DNA from: DATFDN01 sp963756495
Lineage (GTDB): Bacteria > Pseudomonadota > Alphaproteobacteria > Acetobacterales > Acetobacteraceae
NCBI GenBank assembly: GCA_963756495.1
Contig: CAVWNS010000009.1
Location: 1-64,000, forward strand
DNA: 64,000 nucleotides
Direction: 5' to 3'
Position numbers and translations under genes: made by a program
Notes under the pieces: generated by a model
What the model was told of the DNA's origin: nothing
Databases searched by the model: none
What the model saw: the letters and a program-made list of their open reading frames with translations, nothing else
Shown here: positions 56,595-64,000 of the stretch, in pieces
Position numbering within the stretch: the first letter of the stretch is position 1
Layout of the letters: every line of letters begins with the position of its first letter

Positions 56595-58879
56595 TCAGTC
56601 TCCCTGGGCCAGTGTCGGTGCGAGCGCCGCATGGCGCGCGCCCTGCGGTATCGAGGTGGCGGTTCTGCTGCGCCCAGAGCTGGCGATAGACCGAGCATCG
56701 CTCGAGCAGCGTGCGATGGGGCGCGATGTCCATGACCTTGCCCTTGTCGAGCACCAGGATCTGGTCGCACTCGGTGAGCGAGGACAGCCGGTGCGAGACG
56801 ATGACCATCGTGCGCCCGCGCCCGATCCGCAGCAGGTTGGCGTTGACCAGCGCCTCGCTTTCCGGGTCGAGCGCGCTGGTCGCCTCGTCGAGAATCAGCA
56901 GGCGCGGGTCGGTGATCAGCGCGCGCGCGATGGCCAGGCGCTGGCGCTGGCCGCCCGAGAGGTTGGGCGAGCCTTCCTCGATGTAGGTCTCGTAGCCGTT
57001 CGGCATCCGCTCGATGAACTCCTCGGCGCCGGCGAGCCGGGCGGCGCGCACCACGTCCTCTAGCGTCAGGCCGGGCCGGCCGGCGAGGATGTTCTCCCGG
57101 ATCGAGCCGCGGAACAGGAAGTTCTCCTGCAGCACCACGCCGAAGCTCTGGCGCAGGTGGCGCAGGTTGATCTCGCGCAGGTCGCTGCCGTCGATCTTCA
57201 CGTAGCCCGTGTAGTCGCGGTTGATGCCCTGGAGCAGCCGCGTGATGGTGGACTTGCCGGAACCCGAGCGGCCGACAATCCCGAGCATGGTGCCGGCCGG
57301 AACCGCGAAGGTGAGCCGGTCGAGCGCCGGGGTCTTGGTCCCGCCATAGGTGAAGGTCACGTCATCGAAAGCGAGCGCGCCGGCGAATTTCGGACGCATA
57401 CCGCCCGAGGCCGCGTCCGCCTCCAGGGGCCGGTTCAGCACCGATGCCGCTTCGCCGATCGCCGCTCCCACCTCCTCGTAGTCCTCGATCAGCCGGGCGA
57501 GACCGACCAGCGGCTGCGCCACGCGCTGCGACAGCATCATGAACGCGAACAGCGCGCCGACCATGTAGCCGGTGGTGTCATGCAGCGCGAGATAGGCGCC
57601 GAGCATGATGGTGCCGATCCACATGAACCGCTCGAACGGCGTCACCAGTGTCTGCGGCCAGTTGGACAGCTTGCCAAACGCCAGCCGCCAGCGCCCCGAC
57701 TCGGCCACCCGCTCGTCCCACAGCGACTTGCGCGCCGGCTCCAGCGCGAGCGCCTTGACCGTCTTGACGCCGAAGATCGTCTCGCCGAGCGCGGCGTGCT
57801 TGTTCGTCTCGGCATCGACCACCCGCTTGTAGACGAGGCGCAACGGGCGCAGATACGCCAGGATGATGAGCATGATCATGCAGGCGCAGGCCACCACGAT
57901 CCAGGCCAGGGTCGCGTTCAGATAGAACAGGAACGGCAGCAGGACGCACAGCGTGATCATGTCGAGCAGCGTGGTCAGCAGCTTGCCGGTCAGGAACTCC
58001 CGCACCTTGTGGACTTGGGTGACCTTGTGCATGGTCTCGCCCGCCGGATGGCGCTCGAAGTAGTCGAGCGAGAGGCGCACCAGGCGATTGAATACATGCA
58101 GGTTCAGCCGGGTGTCGATGCGCGCGCCGATGGTCACGATGATCAGCCGCCGCGCGAAGCCGAGGATCGTCTCGTAGAGGATGAACACCGCGAGCACGAC
58201 CGAGAGCAGCGTGAGCGTCGAGATAGCTGTGGTGCGTCAGCACGCGGTCGGTGACGGTCATCACCAGGAAGGGCGGGAAGATGGTCAGGCAGCTCAGGGT
58301 GAACGAGGCGATGCCGATGTCGCGCAGCGACTTCTTCTCCTGCAACACCAGGCCGGCCAGCCAGCGCAGCGAGAACGGCTGCGTCCGCCTCCACGTGGCC
58401 GCGGTTGGCCCGCAGCAGCAGCGCCTCGCCGGACCACACCTCGGCCAGCCGCATCTCGTCCACCGCGACCGGCCGGCTCGCCTTCCGGCGCGAGCGGATC
58501 GCGGATCAGGACGACCTTGTGCTCGGCGTTGGCGCCGACCAGCAGCCCGGCGCCGCCGTCATTGAACAGCAGCACCACCGGCCCGGTCTCGCGCAGGCGC
58601 ATCAGGTGGCGCCAGCGCAGCCGGACCGCGCGGGCCCACATCCCGGCGTTCTGCACCCAGACCGCCAGCGACGCCGGCGAGGGAACCTCGCTCAGCTCGA
58701 CGCTGCGGAAATCCTCGGGGGCGAGTTCCATTCCGTAGTAGCGGGCCGCCATGACGACGGCGTGCAGCCGGGCGTTCACCGGGCTCCGCCCGTGCGCCCC
58801 GGACTCGCCGGGCCTGCGACCCGGCAAGGTTGCGTTCGTGGGCCGCTGGACCTGAAAGTTGGTCGTCGGACTGATCCAC
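56595..58879 (-). CDS. Type I secretion ABC exporter with C39-like N-domain, multiply frameshifted
   Basis: ~750 aa when joined. The N-domain resembles the non-catalytic C39-like domain of HlyB/LapB exporters: NARLHAVVMAARYYGMELAPEDFRS has no catalytic Cys; VVLLFNDGGAGLLVG and VVLIRDP follow. Membrane domain: TLSCLTIFPPFLVMTVTDRVLTHHSY, then IDTRLNLHVFNRLVRLSLDYFERHPAGETMHKV and four more helices. ATPase: Walker A GIVGRSGSGKSTITRLLQG, Q-loop VVLQENFLFRGSI, signature NLSGGQRQRLAIARALI, Walker B LLILDEATSALD, H-loop SHRLSSL. Indels near 58490, 58375, 58220 and 56690. GTG 58879 is the best start. Exports unfolded proteins with C-terminal signals; cargo not identified. Confidence 0.88.
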
Positions 58880-59131
58880 GCGTGATTCCTCTCTGCGGCG
58901 TGCGGCCTTGCGGCCTGGGTGCTCCTGAGGGCTGCACGGCGTTCGATGTCCGTGACCACCCATCCGGCGCCGCGACCTGACGCCTGGCGCGGCAACCGGC
59001 TAAGTTCGCTGGCTGCTCGAGCCCGCGAACCTGTTAGCAGACGGCGCGGGGGGCTCTATGGCACAAACCATTGCTCACGGAAAAGATATTCCGACACTTC
59101 TGCGAGTATATTCCGCCGTGCGAGACAGATC

Positions 59132-60334
59132 ATGACAGCCATCACCGATCCCGCCGGCGCGTTCGTTCCCGGGCGCGCCGACGCGCGCTCGAGCCCGCTC
59201 GGCAACGGCCGGCTGAGCGGCCTCGGCTTCGCGGCCAAGGACGTGTTCGACGTGGCCGGCGCGGTCACCACGTATCGGCAGCCCGGACTGGGCGCGCACC
59301 CACGGGGCCGCCGCCGCGACCGCCCCGGTCGTCACGGCCTTGCTTCAGGCCGGCGCCCGCCTGGTCGGCAAGACCAAGACGGTGGAGCTCGCCTACGGCC
59401 TGACCGGGGAGAACCCTTGGCACGGGACTCCGCGTCAATCCGCGGGCGCCCGATCGGCTGCCGGGCGGCTCCAGCGCCGGCTCGGCGGCGGCAGTTGCGG
59501 CCGGGCTCGTCGATTTCGCCCTCGGCACCGACACCGCCGGCTCGGTCCGCATTCCCGCGAGCTATTGCGGCCTGTTCGGCATCCGGCCGAGCTTCGGCGC
59601 GATCAGCACTGGCCGGCGTGTGCCCGCTTGCCCCCAGCCTCGACACCGTCGGCTGGTTCACCCGCGACGCGGCCCTGCTGTCAGAGGTGGGCGAGGTGCT
59701 GCTGCCCGAGCGAGCGCGCCGAGATCGCCGGCCCGCTGCTGCGGCTGGAGGAGGCGTGGATCACCGCCCAGATCGCCGTCGCCGACGCCCTGCGCCCGGC
59801 GCTGGAGCGCCTGGAGAAGCTGCTGGGGCCGCAGCATCGGCATCCGCCTGCTGCCCGAAGGGGTGGACGCGTTGTCGGACCATTTGCGCGCCCTCGAAGC
59901 CGAGGAGGTCTGGGCTGCGCTGGGCCCCTGGGTCGAACGGACACGACCCCGCCTCAGCGCCGGCGTGGCGGAGCTGATCGCCGCGGCCAAGGCAACTCGA
60001 TCCGATCACCGCCGCCGCCGGGCGCGCGTTCCGACGCATGCTGCAGGGGCGGCTTCGCCCGTTGCTCGCAGGCGGAGCGGTGCTGGTGGCGCCCACCTCC
60101 CCTGCCCAGCGCCGCTCGCCCGCGCCGGCACCGGCGAGCTGGATGCCGTGTTGGCAGGCGACAATCGGCATGAGCGGCCTCGCGAGCCTGTGCGGGCTGC
60201 CGGAAGTGACACTGCCGGCGGCGACGGTGCAGGGGGCTCCGGTCGGGCTGTCGCTCATCGCGGGCCCTGGACGCGACCGAGCGCTTCTGGCGTTTGCCTG
60301 CGACGCCGCCGCTGTGCTCGGTTTGCCGCTATGA
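59132..60334 (+). CDS. Amidase-signature hydrolase, heavily frameshifted
   Basis: ~400 aa when joined. Amidase-signature triad: Lys in GFAAKDVFDVAG (the catalytic Lys), the Ser-cisSer loop GGSSAGSAAAVAAGLVDFALGTDTAGSVRIPASYCG, and KTKTVELAYGLTGENP. The C-part reads LAPSLDTVGWFTRDAALL and WMPCWQATIGMSGLASLCGLPEVTLP with APVGLSLIAGPGRDRALL at the end. It reads through at least six single-base shifts, the densest in the window (59290, 59430, 59610, 59710, 59840, 60000). All pieces are conserved, so consensus errors are likely. It hydrolyses an aryl or alkyl amide; substrate unknown. Its stop overlaps the GNAT start (ATGA). Confidence 0.8.
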
Positions 60335-60881
60335 GCCCATCCGAACCGGCCGGCCCGCCGCAGCATCCGTGACGCCACGCCGGCCGACGTCGCGGACATG
60401 CAGTCGATCTACGCCCATCACGTCCTTCACGGGACGGGCACCTTCGACGAGGTCCCGCCCTCGGTCGAGGAGATGGCCGAGCGCTTCCACAAGGTCGTCG
60501 AGCAGCGGCTGGGCCTGGCGGGTCGCCGCCGACGCCTCCGGCGTCCTGGGCTTGGCTACTATACGCAGTTCCGCGACCGATCCGCCTACCGCTTCACGGT
60601 CGAGGACAGCATCTATGTCCGCGACGACGTGCGCGGCCAGGGCGTCGGCAAGGCGCTGGTCCGCCAACTGATCGACGACGCGACCGCGCGGGGATTCCGG
60701 CAGATGATCGCGGTGATCGGCGATTCCGCGAATGTCGGCTCCATCGGCGTCCATGCCAGCCTGGGCTTTCACATGGTCGGGACGATGCGCAGCCGTCGGG
60801 ATCAAGTTCGGCCGCTGGCTGGACGTGGTCACGATGCAGCGCGCCCTCGGGCGCGGCACGGCCGACATACCGGCCCAGTAA
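60331..60881 (+). CDS. GNAT acetyltransferase (phosphinothricin-acetyltransferase-like), frameshifted
   Basis: ~180 aa when joined. SIRDATPADVADMQSIYAHHVLHGTGTFDEVPPSVEEM is the characteristic N-terminus of the Pat/YncA group. VEDSIYVRDDVRGQGVGKALVRQLIDDA carries the acetyl-CoA loop; GDSANVGSIGVHASLGFHMVG follows. The C-terminal FGRWLDVVTMQRALG is in another frame. Shifts at ~60365, 60530 and 60800. Members acetylate small amines such as methionine sulfoximine. Translationally coupled to the amidase, so both may serve amide or amine metabolism. Confidence 0.8.
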
Positions 60882-60945
60882 CCGCTGGCCGCCTTCGGTC
60901 AGCCCGATGGTGCCGTGTCGCCGGATCTTGCGATGAGGACCGGAC

Positions 60946-61473
60946 GTGAGGAATGTGCGGCTGACCGAAACCGGAGGACGAATCGAGTTGAAGCTGCGCA
61001 AGGTGTCGCAGTTGTTCCATACGTTGGACCCCTCGCCGTTTCGGGAAAGCGACCTCGCGCTGGAGGCTGCAGAGTACATCGTCGATCGGGCGCTTGAATT
61101 GCCAGAGACCGCTACGATCGAGATCATCATTCATCTGCCACCGGACGAGATTTCGCAGTCTTCTGCATCCGACCTGGCAGCCGCAATTAGGGATTATTTC
61201 AGCCTCCGGACTCACGCTGTCTCCAAGGAGATGCGGGAGCTGTTCAAGACAGGTCGCCTCTCGCTCCTTATCGCACTCGTAGTCCTCTCGTTCTGTCTCC
61301 TGCTCGCCTGGCAAATCGCGCGCTTGGATGAAGGTCGTGTCTCCCGAATCCTGCAGGAGAGTTTCGTCATCTTCGGCTGGCGCCGCAAGCTTCTCCGCCG
61401 CATTTCCGAAGCGGCCGTGACGGTCGCCGGCGATGGGCCACGGTCCGACGACCAGCCCGGCACTGGGGCCTGA
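60946..61473 (+). CDS. Hypothetical single-helix membrane protein
   Basis: 175 aa from a GTG. Residues 15-90 form a small alpha/beta domain (LKLRKVSQLFHTLDPSPFRESDLA, EYIVDRALELPETATIEIIIHLP). A helix follows, then one membrane segment LSLLIALVVLSFCLLLAWQIA. After ESFVIFGWRRKLL the C-terminus loses the usual short tail of the family and becomes unstructured. Similar proteins occur widely in alphaproteobacteria without known function. I cannot assign a role. Confidence 0.6.
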   Translation: MRNVRLTETGGRIELKLRKVSQLFHTLDPSPFRESDLALEAAEYIVDRALELPETATIEIIIHLPPDEISQSSASDLAAAIRDYFSLRTHAVSKEMRELFKTGRLSLLIALVVLSFCLLLAWQIARLDEGRVSRILQESFVIFGWRRKLLRRISEAAVTVAGDGPRSDDQPGTGA

Positions 61474-61636
61474 AACGGCTGAGGGATGTCAGACGCGGAA
61501 GTTGACCAGGCGGCCTCTGGTCATTGTCGGTCGCCCGCTCTCGGGTTACCATTCCACACTCGCCATGATCGCCAGCAGTGAGAAATCCGGTTAGCCTGCG
61601 ATCTGGTCGATCCAGTAAACGCCGAGGAGCTTGCGC

Positions 61637-62164
61637 ATGGGCGTCGAATTTGCAGCAGAGCGACGCCTTCTGAACGCGAACGAGTATGAGCCGATCGTCC
61701 GTAGCCACTATCCCACCGTGGGCGCGCTGACGCGGGCCGAGCTCGCGGACCTGGCGGGTTGGCTGCGGAGTCGGCACAACCGGGCGCGCGACATCATGAG
61801 GCACCGGCTTCGGGTGCGGCGGGGCAAGGCAGACGAGCGGGGAACCGCAACGGAGGAAGCCAGCGAACGGGGGCTTGCGGTCAAGAAGCAGGTGTTCGCC
61901 CGCGCGCTGAAGCGGGTCAACGCGCGGCTGCATCAGCTTCACGCCGCGGACAAGCGTGCCAAGGCGGCGGCCAGCCTGCACGACGCGCTCGCCCGTCGTC
62001 GGGCCGCGCCCCGGCACCACCCGTCGGGCGGATGGACGGCGAGATCCGGCATGCGCGCCAAGCAAAGCACGAGGCGGCGCACCAACGTTCCGCCCGGTCG
62101 CATCGGCAGCGTCTCCCAGGCGGGCAAGGTCTTTCAGGCAGCGGGTGACAATCGGGGCGGCTGA
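61637..62164 (+). CDS. Hypothetical small basic protein
   Basis: ~175 aa, very Arg/Ala-rich. The N-terminus ALTRAELADLAGWLRSRHNRARDIMRHRLRVRRGK, then a helical middle (GLAVKKQVFARALKRVNARLHQLHAADKRAKAAASL) and a basic tail. It could bind nucleic acid, which is only a guess from composition. ATG 61637. It ends 17 bases before the convergent xerC. Confidence 0.5.
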   Translation: MGVEFAAERRLLNANEYEPIVRSHYPTVGALTRAELADLAGWLRSRHNRARDIMRHRLRVRRGKADERGTATEEASERGLAVKKQVFARALKRVNARLHQLHAADKRAKAAASLHDALARRRAAPRHHPSGGWTARSGMRAKQSTRRRTNVPPGRIGSVSQAGKVFQAAGDNRGG

Positions 62165-62180
62165 CACGCCGGCGAGCCGC

Positions 62181-63095
62181 CTACGCCGATCGCGGATGCG
62201 TCGTCCGCCAGACCCGCAGCAACGCCTGCTCGTCCACGCTGGTGTAGCGCTGCGTCGTCGAGAGGCTGGCGTGACCCAGCAGGTCCTGGATGGCGCGCAA
62301 ATCCGCTCCCGCCGCGAGCAGATGCGTCGCGAACGAGTGTCGTAGCGCGTGCGGCGTCGCGTGCTCGGGTATGCCGGCATGGCGGCGGAAGACGCGCAGC
62401 GTGCGTTGCGCCACCGCCGGGTTCAGCCGGCCGCCCCGCACGCCGACGAATAACGGGCTGTCGGGCTGCCCGTCGGGATGGTGGCGCAGCCAGGCTTCCA
62501 CCGCGACTCGGACGGCGGGTAGCACCGGCAAGCCCCGTTCCTTTGCGCCCTTGCCGCGCACTGTCAGCATCCCGGTCCCGCCCGGCAACGGGGCGTCGCG
62601 CACGCGCAGGCCGAGTGCCTCGCTGATGCGCAGCCCGCAGCCATACAGCAGCGTGAACAGCGCCGCATCGCGCGCCTGCACGGCCGGAAGATCGGAGTCC
62701 GCGCCGATGTCGCGCGCCACCGCGCGGGCGGCCGGCTCGCTCAACGCGCGCGGGGCCGGACGATGGGCGCGCGGCGTTGCCACCAGACGCACGGAAGGGC
62801 AGTCGCAGTCGTGCCGGCGCGCCAGATAGCGGAAGAAGCTGCGCACCGCCGCCAGCCTCCGGGCGCGTGTCGCGGCTGAGAGCCCGTCGGCATGGCGCGC
62901 CGCGAGGAAGGCGCGGACGTCGGCGGGCCGAAGCGCCGCCAAGGCGGGCAGATCGGCCTCGGCGCCGAGATGGCGGGTGAGGAAACCGAGAAAGTCGGCG
63001 ATGTCGCGGCCGTATGCCTCCAATGTCAGCGGCGAGGCCCGTCGCTCGGCGCCGAGCCAGGCGAGGAACGCCTGCCGCGCCTGTTCGGCGCTCAC
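62181..63095 (-). CDS. xerC: Tyrosine recombinase XerC
   Basis: 304 aa. Core-binding N-domain RQAFLAWLGAERRASPLTLEAYGRDIADFLGFL. Catalytic residues: Arg in CGLRISEALGL, Lys in VRGKGAKERGLPVLP, His-x-x-Arg in HALRHSFATHLLAAGADL, His in LLGHASLSTTQRYTSV, and Tyr in the same block. GTG 63095 overlaps the DUF484 stop. It acts with XerD at dif to resolve chromosome dimers. The xerC-DUF484-fsa order is common in Rhodospirillales. Confidence 0.95.
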   Translation of the reverse strand: MSAEQARQAFLAWLGAERRASPLTLEAYGRDIADFLGFLTRHLGAEADLPALAALRPADVRAFLAARHADGLSAATRARRLAAVRSFFRYLARRHDCDCPSVRLVATPRAHRPAPRALSEPAARAVARDIGADSDLPAVQARDAALFTLLYGCGLRISEALGLRVRDAPLPGGTGMLTVRGKGAKERGLPVLPAVRVAVEAWLRHHPDGQPDSPLFVGVRGGRLNPAVAQRTLRVFRRHAGIPEHATPHALRHSFATHLLAAGADLRAIQDLLGHASLSTTQRYTSVDEQALLRVWRTTHPRSA

Positions 63096-63751
63096 GCGTG
63101 GCCGGCGGCACGGCCCAGGGCGGCGCCCACCGCGCGGCCCAGGAAAGCCAGCGCACCGATGCCCTGCGCCGGGTCGAGGGGCGCCTCGTCGCGCGAGACC
63201 AGGGCGAGGAGCGCCGGGGCGCCAGCCCAGGGCACGCGCACCAGCGCGTCGCGCCTGGCAAGGCGCGCCGCCTCCGCATGCACCAGCACGGCATCGCCCG
63301 GCGCGGCGCGGAACACCACGTCGCGCCCGCCCAGCAGCCCGGACACGGTGCCCACGGGCAACCGCCGCGCCCCGGACCCGTCCGCCTCCATGCAGAGCGC
63401 GGCGGCGTCGAGCGCCAGCAGGCCAGGCAAGGCGTGGTCCACGCACTCCGCCACGTCCTGCGCGCCGATCAGCGCCAGGACGGCGACCTGCACCCGCGCG
63501 GCGATGCCGGCGGCGGCGCGGCCGGCGGCCAGCACACCGTCGGCGCGCTCGGCCATCGCCGCCGCGTGCTGGCGTTCGGCGCGCAGCATGGCCAGCATGT
63601 GGTCCGCCATCGCCTCGCCATGGATGCGCTCGGGCGGGACCAGCGCGCGATAGAGTTCCGGCCGTTCAGCCAGGAACCGCGGCCGCGCCCGAAGGAAGGC
63701 GGCCACCTGGTCGGCGTCCGCCTGCTCTGTCTCGCGCTCGGGCGACCTCAT
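63092..63751 (-). CDS. DUF484 family protein
   Basis: 219 aa, GAF-like fold. QVAAFLRARPRFLAERPELYRALVPPERI at the start is the standard family opening, and the coiled-coil MLAMLRAERQHAAAMAERA follows. Function unknown; in many proteobacteria it sits immediately before xerC and overlaps it, as here. Confidence 0.9.
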   Translation of the reverse strand: MRSPERETEQADADQVAAFLRARPRFLAERPELYRALVPPERIHGEAMADHMLAMLRAERQHAAAMAERADGVLAAGRAAAGIAARVQVAVLALIGAQDVAECVDHALPGLLALDAAALCMEADGSGARRLPVGTVSGLLGGRDVVFRAAPGDAVLVHAEAARLARRDALVRVPWAGAPALLALVSRDEAPLDPAQGIGALAFLGRAVGAALGRAAGHA

Positions 63752-63765
63752 GGGACTGAAGAGGC

Positions 63766-64000
63766 TCAGACGATGTGCTGGCCGGTCTTGGCCCAGTCGG
63801 CCGCGAATGAGGCCATGCCCTTGTCGGTCAGCGGGTGGGAGAACAATTGCCGCAGCACCGCCGGCGGCAGGGTGGCGACATGGGCGCCGATCTTCGCGGC
63901 CTCCACCACATGCAGCGGGCTGCGTACCGAGGCGACCAGCACCTGCGTCTTGAAGTCGGGATAGTTCCTGAAGATCGTCACGATGTCGTGGATCAACCCC
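63766..64000 (-). CDS. Transaldolase/fructose-6-phosphate aldolase-like protein, C-terminal part
   Basis: The frame is open to the window edge. DIVTIFRNYPDFKTQVLVASVRSPLHVVEAAKIGAHVATLPPAVLRQLFSHPLTDKGMASFAADWAKT is the classic C-terminus of the small transaldolases (TalC/Fsa type), here given as a description only: KTQVLVASVR, HPLTDKGMASF and FAADWAKT are the landmarks. The catalytic Lys is beyond the edge. Confidence 0.9.
   Translation of the reverse strand, partial: GLIHDIVTIFRNYPDFKTQVLVASVRSPLHVVEAAKIGAHVATLPPAVLRQLFSHPLTDKGMASFAADWAKTGQHIV

Noticed and set aside
62181..63095. xerC as integrase of a genomic island
   Set aside because: The DUF484 and transaldolase-like neighbours show the housekeeping XerC context; no att repeats or tRNA gene were found.

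Overview
The window looks like a high-GC alphaproteobacterium of the Acetobacteraceae (Rhodospirillales). The evidence is the partial 16S rRNA at 3.1-4.4 kb, the order fsa-like / DUF484 / xerC at the right edge, a PEP-CTERM protein, and many GT, CBM60-type and GINT1-type surface-sugar genes of the kind found in that family. The first ~3.1 kb does not fit. It carries a HepT-like fragment, a truncated CapD/WbpM-type nucleotide-sugar dehydratase, a hexapeptide acyltransferase and a Thr/Pro-rich lipoprotein, and the 16S gene stops short exactly where this block begins. That end is therefore either a chimeric assembly join or a real rearrangement.

Layout. 0-3.1 kb: foreign-looking block. 3.1-4.4 kb: 3'-truncated 16S rRNA (minus strand) with its leader. 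4.8-8.4 kb: ordinary genes (NDP-sugar epimerase, CtaG, SCO1/SenC, PCMT-like). 8.4-22.4 kb: an insertion-sequence graveyard with remnants of IS3, IS21, IS630, IS66, IS481, IS1380, IS5, IS6 and IS1595 type and two families of non-autonomous mini-elements. Inside it lie decayed polysaccharide genes (a GINT1-like gene, a GT2 gene split by an IS630 element, a sugar-transferase relic) and one intact protein with two CBM60-like domains. 22.4-30.2 kb: a tightly coupled Wzx/Wzy-type exopolysaccharide operon (BY-kinase-like ATPase, flippase, GT4, WecG-type GT26, polymerase, Wzz/GumC-type co-polymerase). 30.5-38.6 kb: LysE exporter, then a catabolic operon (N-acyl-D-amino-acid deacylase, mandelate-racemase-type enolase, orphan LivK-type binding protein, SDR, MDR), a VOC protein and a YunG-GNAT fusion. 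38.6-45.5 kb: aminotransferase, PEP-CTERM protein, a luciferase-type monooxygenase, and a divergent acyl-CoA ligase / TauD dioxygenase / SDR operon. 45.5-48.1 kb: metE under a cobalamin riboswitch. 48.2-58.9 kb: a six-gene minus-strand operon combining a type I secretion ABC exporter and HlyD adaptor with a Sel1 protein, a large TPR-GT2-GT4 protein, a protein with ChW-like repeats, and a further GT4. 59-64 kb: amidase, GNAT, two hypotheticals, then xerC, DUF484 and a partial transaldolase-like gene.

The genes suggest a bacterium that invests heavily in surface and exported glycans: one Wzx/Wzy export system, and one type I secretion operon that carries its own glycosyltransferases. Many otherwise good genes (metE, amidase, ABC exporter, HlyD, large GT, epimerase, aminotransferase) are broken by single-base indels with both halves well conserved. 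That pattern suggests consensus errors of long-read sequencing rather than real decay; the IS remnants, in contrast, show deletions, duplications and nested insertions. All family names below come from reading motifs in the sequence, without database searches.
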